NCBI GenBank assembly: GCA_905211265.1
Contig: CAJMAC010000035.1
Span: forward strand, 1-5,804
DNA from: an uncultured Eubacteriales bacterium
GTDB lineage: Bacteria > Bacillota_I > Bacilli_A > RF39 > UBA660
Length of the DNA: 5,804 bases
Direction of reading: 5' to 3'
Below, piece after piece: positions 1 to 4,751 of this stretch; position 1 is the stretch's first letter; every line of letters starts with the position of its first letter. Under the pieces are notes generated by a model. The model was not told the DNA's origin. It worked only from the letters and a program-made list of their open reading frames with translations, and did not search any database. A program made the translations under genes and the position numbers.

Positions 1-56
1 AAGAAGATATTTTAGAATATCGTGATGATATAGTTGGTCATTATAGAATTAGTTAG
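1..56 (+). CDS. C-terminal end of an upstream gene (partial)
   Basis: The frame whose first full codon is at position 3 is open from the window edge to a TAG at 54-56, giving a tail that reads EDILEYRDDIVGHYRIS. The other two forward frames close within the first 30 bases, so this is the only forward frame that could carry a gene in from the left. Seventeen codons are too few to identify a family and I do not recognise the tail. The fragment could also be chance open sequence, since it is short and contains a CGT codon that the neighbouring genes rarely use. Confidence 0.4.
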   Translation, partial: EDILEYRDDIVGHYRIS

Positions 57-87
57 ATAAATAGTAATTTGTAGGGAAGTTAATTAT

Positions 88-126
88 ATGGAAAAGAATA
101 ATAAAGATAAAGTAGAAAAGAATTAG
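88..126 (+). CDS. Possible 12-codon mini-ORF upstream of the membrane protein
   Basis: An ATG at 88 follows a reasonable ribosome binding site (AGGGAAG, 73-79, eight bases upstream) and reads a very charged peptide, MEKNNKDKVEKN, ending in TAG at 124-126. It stops just before the ribosome binding site of the next gene, so it could be a small translated leader. With only 12 codons, all Lys/Asn/Asp/Glu/Val in an AT-rich region, chance is a serious alternative. Confidence 0.17.
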   Translation: MEKNNKDKVEKN

Positions 127-127
127 T

Positions 128-134
128 AGAGGAG
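128..134 (+). promoter_or_regulatory. Ribosome binding site that sets the start at 143
   Basis: AGAGGAG at 128-134 lies eight bases upstream of the ATG at 143. The longer reading would begin with a GTG at 134, but that codon overlaps this site and has no ribosome binding site of its own, so the ATG is preferred. Confidence 0.7.
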
Positions 135-142
135 TGAATATT

Positions 143-634
143 ATGGGAGGACTTAGTGTTATAGTTCTTATGAATATATTATTATTTTTATATATACTTT
201 TTATTACTATTTTTGTAGCCATTATATTATATATAGTAATAAGTTATACCTTTGAAGGTATTTCAATTATGTGTATGAGTAAAAATATGGGATATAAAAA
301 TACTTTTACTGCTTGGATACCCTTTTATAATAAATATTTATTAGGTTCAATAGCGGGTAATAAAATAATGGGTATTATATCGGGAATTTTATCATTTGTA
401 TCAATTTGTTTAGGTATTTATTTTTATATTCATAAAGAATTAGAAATAGTTTTATTTATTATATTAATAATTAGTTTAATAATTACTTTTATATTAGATA
501 CAATAATATCACATAAAATATATATTAGTCATACAAATAAATATGGAGATATATTAACTATATTTAATATCTTATCTTTTGGTTTATTAAGACCGATATT
601 TCTTTTTATGGTTAGAAATAAATCTAGGTATTAA
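143..634 (+). CDS. Four-helix membrane protein with an AWIPFYNKY motif (DUF5684-like)
   Basis: This is a 163-residue integral membrane protein of unknown function. Hydrophobic segments are visible at about residues 5-35, 74-97, 100-122 and 137-157. Between the first and second is a polar stretch with the motif AWIPFYNKYLLG (57-68), and the C-terminus is basic (RNKSRY). An 'AWIP-(F/I)YN-x-Y-LLG' loop after the first helix recalls uncharacterised small membrane proteins of low-GC Gram-positives, including those grouped as DUF5684; this is from memory and was not checked by a search. No catalytic residues, signal peptidase site or transport motif can be seen. The start is the ATG at 143 because AGAGGAG sits eight bases upstream. 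A terminator follows 33 bases after the stop, so it is probably the last gene of its transcript. Confidence is high that it is a gene and low on what it does. Confidence 0.85.
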   Translation: MGGLSVIVLMNILLFLYILFITIFVAIILYIVISYTFEGISIMCMSKNMGYKNTFTAWIPFYNKYLLGSIAGNKIMGIISGILSFVSICLGIYFYIHKELEIVLFIILIISLIITFILDTIISHKIYISHTNKYGDILTIFNILSFGLLRPIFLFMVRNKSRY

Positions 635-666
635 TAATTAGTTAGAAAAATAAATAATTTAATAGA

Positions 667-695
667 GATTAGTTTGAAATATAACTAATCTTTTT
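667..695 (+). terminator. Rho-independent terminator after the membrane protein
   Basis: GATTAGTT (667-674) and AACTAATC (683-690) form a perfect 8-bp stem with an 8-base loop, directly followed by TTTTT (691-695) and more T-rich sequence. It ends the transcript of the membrane protein gene. Confidence 0.85.
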
Positions 696-762
696 ATTAT
701 ATAAATATATTGGGGTTTTTAATATTAAAACTATTGAATAAAATAGAGAAAGGAGAAAAATA

Positions 763-850
763 ACGAATAATAATTGTAATAATAGTTATGATAAAATAAA
801 ATGTAGAAAAGTTTAGTGAACAATCTAAAAAACAATTACAAGAATCTTAA
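763..850 (+). pseudogene. Possible decayed mini-gene (lost start, one-base frameshift)
   Basis: A strong ribosome binding site (AAAGGAG, 749-755) stands seven bases before ACG at 763, one transition away from ATG. The frame reads TNNNCNNSYDKIK and soon hits TAG at 814. The frame one base over reads VEKFSEQSKKQLQES and ends at TAA 848-850. Removing one A from the AAAA run at about 798-801 joins the two frames smoothly into one 28-residue reading. A good binding site before a near-start codon plus a single homopolymer indel is what a recently broken small gene looks like. It could also be chance, or a sequencing error in a live gene using a rare start. I do not recognise the peptide. The rest of 696-910 holds no other gene. 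Confidence 0.27.
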
Positions 851-877
851 TACTCTCTAGTAACTTTGCTATTATTA

Positions 878-886
878 TGATATACT
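878..886 (+). promoter_or_regulatory. Extended -10 promoter for csaA
   Basis: TGA followed directly by TATACT (881-886) matches an extended -10 box (TGn plus a five-of-six TATAAT). No good -35 is found 16-18 bp upstream (TAGTAA at 858-863), which is common when TGn is present. The predicted start of transcription is near 893, leaving a leader of only about 18 bases that consists mostly of the ribosome binding site AAGGAG (899-903 and around). Confidence 0.5.
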
Positions 887-910
887 AGTGATATATAAAG
901 GAGAGGTAAA

Positions 911-1237
911 ATGATAATGATAGAGGATTTTAAAAAAGTAGATATGCGAGTAGGTACTATAATAGAGGCAGCAGTTAATGAAAAAGCAAGAAAACCTGCT
1001 TATAAATTAACAATAGACTTGGGAGAACTAGGTATAAAGAAAACTTCTGCTCAAATAACTAATGTCTATAAACCAGAAGATTTAATAAATATGCAAGTAA
1101 TAGTGGTTACTAATTTTAGTCCAATGAAAATAGGAGATGTTACTAGTGAAGTGCTTGTACTAGGGGTAGATACTAAAGATGGGGTAGTTTTATTAAATCT
1201 AGAAAGACAAGTAGAAAATGGTAAAAGAGTATACTAA
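911..1237 (+). CDS. csaA: CsaA-type tRNA-binding-domain chaperone
   Basis: This 108-residue protein is a single EMAP/tRNA-binding OB-fold domain and matches the CsaA family over its full length (B. subtilis CsaA is about 110 residues). Family landmarks are all present: EDFKKVDMRVGTI near the N-terminus, ARKPAYKLTIDLGELGIK (residues 27-44), the SAQIT motif that follows, NFSPMKIG in the middle, and EVLVLGVD, VVLLNLER and a final NGKRVY. CsaA is a cytoplasmic homodimer that binds unfolded proteins and was linked in B. subtilis to protein export; its fold also suggests RNA binding. The ATG at 911 lies seven bases after AAGGAG; a second ATG two codons on (917) is less well spaced. It has its own extended -10 promoter and is probably co-transcribed with the small gene 55 bp downstream. 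It is a stand-alone domain, not a fragment of MetG or PheT. Confidence 0.93.
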   Translation: MIMIEDFKKVDMRVGTIIEAAVNEKARKPAYKLTIDLGELGIKKTSAQITNVYKPEDLINMQVIVVTNFSPMKIGDVTSEVLVLGVDTKDGVVLLNLERQVENGKRVY

Positions 1238-1292
1238 GTTTTATTACATATTATAAATAAACTATAAATTAATTAATAAAGGAAAATAAATT

Positions 1293-1550
1293 ATGAAAAG
1301 AGAAGAAATAGAAAAAATAAATATGGAAAGATTATATATGCTAGGAGGAGCATTATTAAGATATTTTAATGGTATGGAAATAACAGATGAAGAAGCATAT
1401 ATAATTTCTAATTGCCAAGATAATGAAATAGTACCCGCAATTAAGATGGTACAATTACATAATAGCAAAAATAAAAATAATCATTTTGCAGAATCCACTA
1501 CTAAAATAAAGTTTGCAGGTTATACAGATAAATTAAAAAAGAGTAAATAA
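1293..1550 (+). CDS. Hypothetical protein, 85 residues
   Basis: I do not recognise this protein. The ATG at 1293 follows AAAGGAA (1278-1284) by eight bases. It is soluble and looks largely helical in its first 55 residues, with an acidic/basic start (MKREEIEKINMERLYMLGG), then TDEEAYIISNCQDNEIVPAIKM, and a lysine- and asparagine-rich tail (KNKNNH, DKLKKSK) that is probably unstructured. There is one cysteine and no transmembrane segment or known motif. It lies 55 bp after csaA with no terminator between them and is followed by a hairpin terminator that includes its own stop codon, so the two genes probably form one transcript. Codon use resembles the neighbours, which favours a real gene. Confidence 0.7.
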   Translation: MKREEIEKINMERLYMLGGALLRYFNGMEITDEEAYIISNCQDNEIVPAIKMVQLHNSKNKNNHFAESTTKIKFAGYTDKLKKSK

Positions 1551-1574
1551 GGACTAGATAATAGTTCTTATTTT
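1545..1574 (+). terminator. Terminator hairpin containing the stop codon
   Basis: Bases 1545-1556 pair with 1562-1573 in a 12-bp stem with one G-T pair and a 5-base loop (GATAA). The TAA stop at 1548-1550 lies within the left arm. The T run is weak (TTTTAATCCTT) and partly inside the stem, so termination may be incomplete. It probably closes the csaA transcript. Confidence 0.6.
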
Positions 1575-1636
1575 AATCCTTAAAAAATTATAAATTACCA
1601 TAAATTAATTGATGTTAATAAAAAAATAGATAAGTA

Positions 1637-1645
1637 TGTTATAAT
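1637..1645 (+). promoter_or_regulatory. Extended -10 promoter of the tag operon
   Basis: TGT followed directly by a perfect TATAAT (1640-1645) is an extended -10 box. The sequence 17 bp upstream (AATAAA, 1617-1622) is a poor -35. Transcription would start near 1652 and leave a leader of about 70 bases before the tag start codon. No clear hairpin is seen in that leader. Confidence 0.6.
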
Positions 1646-1720
1646 AATTAATGACATGATTATATTTTGAATAGGATGAAAATAATATAAAAAAAGATAA
1701 ACTATCAAAGGAGAAGAGAT

Positions 1721-2278
1721 ATGAATAGATGTAAATGGTGTAATTTAAATAATCCTAAATATATAGATTATCATGATAATGAATGGGGTGTATTAAATTT
1801 AGATGATACTTATCTATTAGAAATGTTAATCTTAGAGATGTTTCAAGCAGGGTTATCTTGGGAATGTGTTTTAAATAAGAGAGAAGCCTTTAGAAGAACT
1901 TATGATGATTTTGATATAGATAAAATATGTAATTATACTGAAGATAAAATAAAAGAATTAGAGGAAAATAAAGATATAATAAGAAATAAACTAAAGATAA
2001 AGGCTAGTATTAATAATACTAAGATATTTAAAGATATCAAAGAAGAATATGGAAGTTTTAAGAAGTATCTTTTAACTTTTACTAATAATAAAATATACTA
2101 TGAAATAAATATGGCAAGTTCTGAATTATCTGACAATTTATCTAAAGACTTACGAAAAAGAGGAATGACATTTGTAGGTACTACGATTATATATTCTTAT
2201 CTTCAAGCTATTGGTATAATATATTCTCATGATAGGGATTGCTATTTATATAAGGAGGGAAATTGTGAAAATAGTTAG
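1721..2278 (+). CDS. tag: DNA-3-methyladenine glycosylase I
   Basis: Tag removes N3-methyladenine from alkylated DNA, starting base excision repair in the cytoplasm. The 185-residue length is normal for the family (E. coli Tag is 187). The N-terminus MNRCKWC and YIDYHDNEWGV (residues 14-24) are characteristic, followed by LEMFQAGLSWECVLNKRE, with Glu39 and Trp47 aligning with the E. coli pocket residues Glu38 and Trp46. The C-terminal block RGMTFVGTTIIYSYLQAIG (147-165) is conserved. The four zinc ligands of the family are present as Cys4, His18, His170 and Cys174. All key residues are intact, so it should be active. The ATG follows AAAGGAG by seven bases. It is the first gene of an operon; its last five codons overlap the start of the pentapeptide-repeat gene. 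Confidence 0.95.
   Translation: MNRCKWCNLNNPKYIDYHDNEWGVLNLDDTYLLEMLILEMFQAGLSWECVLNKREAFRRTYDDFDIDKICNYTEDKIKELEENKDIIRNKLKIKASINNTKIFKDIKEEYGSFKKYLLTFTNNKIYYEINMASSELSDNLSKDLRKRGMTFVGTTIIYSYLQAIGIIYSHDRDCYLYKEGNCENS
2252..2259 (+). promoter_or_regulatory. Ribosome binding site inside tag that sets the GTG start at 2265
   Basis: AAGGAGGG (2252-2259), the strongest binding site in the window, lies within the tag coding region six bases before GTG 2265. The in-frame ATG at 2229 has no such site and would add 12 residues that are only tag sequence read in another frame. Confidence 0.85.
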
Positions 2279-2888
2279 TCCTAAAATAAAAAACTGTGTA
2301 GAATATAGTATTATAGATAGTATAAAAGATAATGATTTTAGTAATAAATTATATAAGACTAATATAAAAGAAAATATTATAATTAGTGATATAACTTTTG
2401 ATAGTTGTATTTTTAATAATATTAATTTTAGTAATATAAAATTAGATAATGTTGATTTAATAGATGTAATATTTAAAGACTGTGATATATCTAATCAAGT
2501 ATTTGATAATAAATTACTTAGTAGAGTAGTATTTGATAATTGTAAATTACTTGGTACTTCTTTTGTTAATAGTAGTTTAAAAGATGTTACTTTCAGTAGT
2601 AGTAACTTTAAATATACTAATTTTTTTACTAGTAGTTTAAATAATATTGAGATAATAGATAGTGATTTTAGTAATAGTATATTTACTGAATCTAAGATTA
2701 AAAATATAAGTTTATATAATAGTACTTTTAATGAAGCGGAATTTATTAGGACCAATTTAAAAGATGTTGATTTTTCTACTTGTAATATAGAAAGAATAGT
2801 TTTTGATATTGATTCATTAAAAGGTATAAAAATAAATGCTCTTCAAGCTAGTGATATAATATCGTTATTTGGAGTACAAATAAAATAA
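2265..2888 (+). CDS. Pentapeptide-repeat protein, about 30 unbroken repeats
   Basis: This 207-residue protein (GTG start at 2265) is almost entirely one pentapeptide-repeat right-handed quadrilateral beta-helix. The central hydrophobic residue (F, L or I) falls on every fifth position from residue 45 to 190 without a single gap (for example F45, F50, F55, L60, L65, F70 and on to I175, F180, L185, I190), which gives about 30 repeats, or 7-8 coils. The i-2 position is often Ser, Thr, Cys, Val or Ile rather than the usual Ala. Residues 1-40 are a non-repeat cap, and the end (GIKINALQASDIISLFGVQI) is a helical cap typical of Firmicutes pentapeptide proteins. Such proteins can mimic DNA and bind gyrase (Qnr, MfpA), but the loops that interrupt the Qnr helix are absent, so quinolone protection cannot be claimed. 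It overlaps tag by 14 bp, which suggests coupled translation. Confidence 0.9.
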   Translation: MKIVSPKIKNCVEYSIIDSIKDNDFSNKLYKTNIKENIIISDITFDSCIFNNINFSNIKLDNVDLIDVIFKDCDISNQVFDNKLLSRVVFDNCKLLGTSFVNSSLKDVTFSSSNFKYTNFFTSSLNNIEIIDSDFSNSIFTESKIKNISLYNSTFNEAEFIRTNLKDVDFSTCNIERIVFDIDSLKGIKINALQASDIISLFGVQIK

Positions 2889-2893
2889 AGAAG

Positions 2894-2900
2894 AAGGAAG
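2894..2900 (+). promoter_or_regulatory. Ribosome binding site that sets the dehydrogenase start at 2909
   Basis: AAGGAAG (2894-2900) is eight bases before ATG 2909. The alternative GTG at 2900 overlaps this site and lacks another, and the family N-terminus (short lead, then KDKVVIVTGG) fits the ATG. Confidence 0.75.
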
Positions 2901-2908
2901 TGATAATA

Positions 2909-3649
2909 ATGAATTTTAAAGATAAAGTAGTAATAGTAACAGGGGGTACTAGAGGAATTGGATTAGAGGTGGCTAAATCTTTTTATGAGAAAGAAGCTAA
3001 TGTTATAATATTTGGCTCTAAGAAAGAATCAGTAGATAAAGCAGTAGAAGAATTATCTAAAGATAATATTTTAGTAGAGGGTTATTATCCTAATTTAAAT
3101 AACTATCAAGAAGTGGTAGAAACTATAGATAAAATATATAATAAATATAAGAAAATAGATGTATTAATTAATAATGCTGGTATTTCTGCAAATAAGAAAA
3201 TAGAAGATACTACTAGTGAAGAATTTATGCATATTATTGATATAAATATTAATGCTATGTATAATACTTCTAAGGCAGTAACTATATATATGAAAAAACA
3301 AGGATATGGTGTAATATTAAATACTTCTTCAATGGTAAGTAAATATGGACAGCCATCAGGAATAGGTTATCCTACTAGTAAGTTTGCGGTAAATGGTTTT
3401 ACTTTGTCACTTGCTAGAGAACTGGCTTCTTATAATATTAGAGTAAATGCTGTGGCTCCTGGTATAACTAATACTGATATGGTTAAAAAGTTACCTCAAG
3501 AAATGATTGAACCATTAATAAAATCAATACCACTAGGTCGTATTGGGGAGCCTAAAGATATTGCTAATGCTTATCTTTTCTTGGCAAGTGATATGGCTAG
3601 TTATATAACTGGGGTTATTTTATCAGTGGATGGGTTAGCTAGAAGTTAA
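2909..3649 (+). CDS. FabG-like short-chain dehydrogenase/reductase
   Basis: This 246-residue protein is a classical NAD(P)-dependent short-chain dehydrogenase with a Rossmann fold. The TGGTRGIG dinucleotide-binding motif is at residues 11-18, NNAG at 88-91, and the catalytic set is Asn113, Ser141, Tyr154 and Lys158 (YPTSK). Then come RVNAVAPGITNTDM and the C-terminal YITGVILSVDG. Basic residues after the second strand (SKK, 37-39) suggest NADP(H). The closest known type is 3-oxoacyl-ACP reductase (FabG), but no other fatty acid genes are nearby and the usual final 'DGG' is DGL here, so a substrate cannot be assigned. It starts 20 bp after the pentapeptide-repeat gene, within the same operon, and is followed by a terminator. 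It is very likely active; the specific substrate is unknown. Confidence 0.92.
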   Translation: MNFKDKVVIVTGGTRGIGLEVAKSFYEKEANVIIFGSKKESVDKAVEELSKDNILVEGYYPNLNNYQEVVETIDKIYNKYKKIDVLINNAGISANKKIEDTTSEEFMHIIDININAMYNTSKAVTIYMKKQGYGVILNTSSMVSKYGQPSGIGYPTSKFAVNGFTLSLARELASYNIRVNAVAPGITNTDMVKKLPQEMIEPLIKSIPLGRIGEPKDIANAYLFLASDMASYITGVILSVDGLARS

Positions 3650-3666
3650 AATTATATATGAATATT

Positions 3667-3687
3667 GAGGCTATGTCTCTTTTTTTT
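3667..3687 (+). terminator. Terminator of the tag operon
   Basis: GAGGC (3667-3671) and GTCTC (3675-3679) form a 5-bp stem with one G-T pair and a 3-base loop, followed at once by eight T residues (3680-3687). The stem is short but the T run is strong, and it lies 17 bases after the stop codon. Confidence 0.65.
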
Positions 3688-3692
3688 ATTTT

Positions 3693-3767
3693 AAGGTGCT
3701 TTGGAGTATGAGAAAGACTATTGCCTTCTTAAAGAATTTTGGTATTGACTATATATATAATAGATAG
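3693..3767 (+). pseudogene. Possible remnant of an ArsC/Spx-like reductase gene
   Basis: The frame from 3693 reads KVLWSMRKTIAFLKNFGIDY, then IYNR and TAG at 3765. The part RKTIAFLKNFGIDYIYNR resembles the region just after the CxxC in ArsC/Spx-type proteins (C-x-x-C-R-K-A-x-x-F-L-K-x-x-G-I-x-Y-x-x-R-D-I). TGG AGT A-TG where TGT AGT ACT TGT would be expected could be explained by loss of the cysteine codons, and ATA GTA after the stop could continue the match. There is no start codon with a binding site. This was aligned by eye against family memory only; a stretch of about 20 residues may match by chance. Confidence 0.2.
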
Positions 3768-3773
3768 TATAAT
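3745..3773 (+). promoter_or_regulatory. Near-consensus promoter of the AbrB-ABC operon
   Basis: TTGACT (3745-3750), a 17-bp spacer and a perfect TATAAT (3768-3773) make the best sigma-A promoter in the window. Transcription should start near 3780, about 40 bases before the first start codon. The -10 box lies within the first unit of a 9-bp tandem repeat, which suggests that a regulator competes with RNA polymerase here. Confidence 0.88.
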
Positions 3774-3801
3774 TAGTGTGAAAAGTATAACTAGTATAAC
3801 T
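3766..3801 (+). repeat. Four tandem 9-bp units over the promoter (candidate operator)
   Basis: Four consecutive 9-base units run without a gap: AGTATAATT (3766), AGTGTGAAA (3775), AGTATAACT (3784) and AGTATAACT (3793). The third and fourth are identical, the first differs by one base, and the second is degenerate. The array begins in the -10 box, covers the start of transcription and ends just before the ribosome binding site of the AbrB-type gene. Position and regular period suggest an operator, possibly for the product of that gene; this is inference. Confidence 0.6.
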
Positions 3802-3820
3802 TTAGAAAGGGAATAATATA

Positions 3821-4033
3821 ATGAAGAAAAATAAATATATGGGTATAAGTAAAGTAGGAGAGAAAGGACAAATAGTAATACCTAAAGAAGTAAGGGATAT
3901 CTTTGATATAAATCCGGGAGATTCTTTAATAGTACTAGCTGATTCTAAAAAAGGAATAGCTTTAGTAAAGTCAGATGTAATTGAGGCTGCTACTAATAAT
4001 ATATTAGGAGGATCTAATGATAAAGATAAATAA
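3821..4033 (+). CDS. AbrB/SpoVT-family transcription regulator
   Basis: This 70-residue protein carries a swapped-hairpin AbrB/MazE/SpoVT DNA-binding domain at about residues 8-52: GISKVGEKGQIVIPKEVRDI, then DINPGDSLIVL and GIALVK. The (K)GQIVIPKEVR core and the NPGD turn are hallmarks. Such proteins dimerise and bind AT-rich DNA with little sequence stringency. A short polar tail (about 53-70) follows. The ATG follows GAAAGGGA (3805-3812) by eight bases. It is the first gene of a three-gene operon and the last 17 bases overlap the ABC ATPase gene. The arrangement (AbrB, ATPase, ABC-2 permease) is a recurring one in Firmicutes and suggests that it regulates the transporter and probably itself. 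It could in principle be a MazE-like antitoxin, but no toxin gene is adjacent. Confidence 0.9.
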   Translation: MKKNKYMGISKVGEKGQIVIPKEVRDIFDINPGDSLIVLADSKKGIALVKSDVIEAATNNILGGSNDKDK

Positions 4034-4751
4034 TTTAACTAAGAAATATAAAGATAAATTAGCAGTAGATAATTTAAATTTAGAAATAAAGACAGGAGAA
4101 TTATTTTCTTTACTTGGAACTAATGGAGCAGGTAAGACTACTACTATTAAGATGCTATCTACATTAATATTACCTACTAGTGGAGAGGTAGAGATAAATA
4201 ATTTAGATTTAGTAAAAGATAGTAGTAAAATAAAAGAAATAATAAATATATCTCCTCAAGAGACTGCGGTAGCATCTAATTTAACAGTATTAGAAAATTT
4301 ATATTTTATGGCAGGTATATATCAAATACCTAATAAAGAAGATAAAATAAAAGAGTTAATAAAATTATTTAAATTAGAAGAAGTATTAAAACAAAAGGCT
4401 AAGACATTATCTGGTGGTTATCAAAGAAAATTATCTATTGCGATATCTTTAATAAATAATCCTAAAATATTGTTTTTAGATGAACCAACTCTAGGTTTAG
4501 ATGTAATATCAAGACATGACTTATGGAAAGTAATAGAATTATTAAAAGGAAAAACTACTATTATACTTACTACTCATTATATGGAAGAAGCTGAAGTATT
4601 ATCTGACAGAATAGGTATAATGAATAAAGGTAAGTTAATAGAACTGGGTACTTCTAAAGAATTAATAAAAAAAGCTAAAACTAAAAACTTTGAAGATGCT
4701 TTTATAAAAATAATAGAGAGGGATAATAATGAGAATACTAACATTTGCTAA
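4017..4751 (+). CDS. ABC transporter ATP-binding protein
   Basis: This 244-residue protein is a complete ABC ATPase and should power the membrane protein encoded next. In order: aromatic A-loop Tyr11, Walker A GTNGAGKTT (34-42), Q-loop Gln82 (SPQE), signature LSGGYQ (132-137), Walker B ILFLDEP with Glu157 as the catalytic base, D-loop LGLD (160-163) and H-loop His188 (LTTHYMEEAE). The sequence resembles ATPases of ABC-2 exporters for drugs, lipids or antibiotics (CcmA/YadG-like); the substrate cannot be predicted. The ATG at 4017 lies five bases after AGGAGG (4006-4011), inside the regulator gene, and its own end overlaps the permease start by 23 bp, so the three are likely translated together. 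All catalytic residues are intact. Confidence 0.96.
   Translation: MIKINNLTKKYKDKLAVDNLNLEIKTGELFSLLGTNGAGKTTTIKMLSTLILPTSGEVEINNLDLVKDSSKIKEIINISPQETAVASNLTVLENLYFMAGIYQIPNKEDKIKELIKLFKLEEVLKQKAKTLSGGYQRKLSIAISLINNPKILFLDEPTLGLDVISRHDLWKVIELLKGKTTIILTTHYMEEAEVLSDRIGIMNKGKLIELGTSKELIKKAKTKNFEDAFIKIIERDNNENTNIC

Noticed and set aside
134..142. GTG start at 134 for the membrane protein
   Set aside because: The GTG overlaps the ribosome binding site that serves the ATG at 143.
717..730. Perfect 14-bp palindrome TTTTAATATTAAAA
   Set aside because: It consists of A and T only in a very AT-rich region and has no T tail or neighbouring gene signal that would give it meaning.
1262..1468. Reverse-strand open frame of 68 codons
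   Set aside because: It lies opposite the hypothetical protein at 1293-1550, has no ribosome binding site, and its hydrophobic composition is what the complement of an AT-rich, Lys/Glu/Ile-rich gene gives.
1609..1645. TTGATG (1609-1614) as -35 for the tag promoter
   Set aside because: The spacer to TATAAT would be 25 bp, well outside the usable range; the TGn extension explains the promoter better.
2229..2264. ATG start at 2229 for the pentapeptide-repeat protein
   Set aside because: It has no ribosome binding site, and the extra 12 residues are tag sequence in another frame; GTG 2265 has AAGGAGGG at the right distance.
2495..2755. Reverse-strand open frame of 86 codons, Leu/Lys-rich with an apparent repeat
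   Set aside because: It is the complement of the pentapeptide repeats; its regularity is inherited from the forward gene and it has no start signals.
2265..2888. Qnr quinolone-resistance gene
   Set aside because: The pentapeptide helix has no loop insertions and the repeats are degenerate compared with Qnr; shared repeat type alone does not support the call.
2900..2908. GTG start at 2900 for the dehydrogenase
   Set aside because: It overlaps the ribosome binding site for ATG 2909 and would give a longer N-terminus than the family needs.
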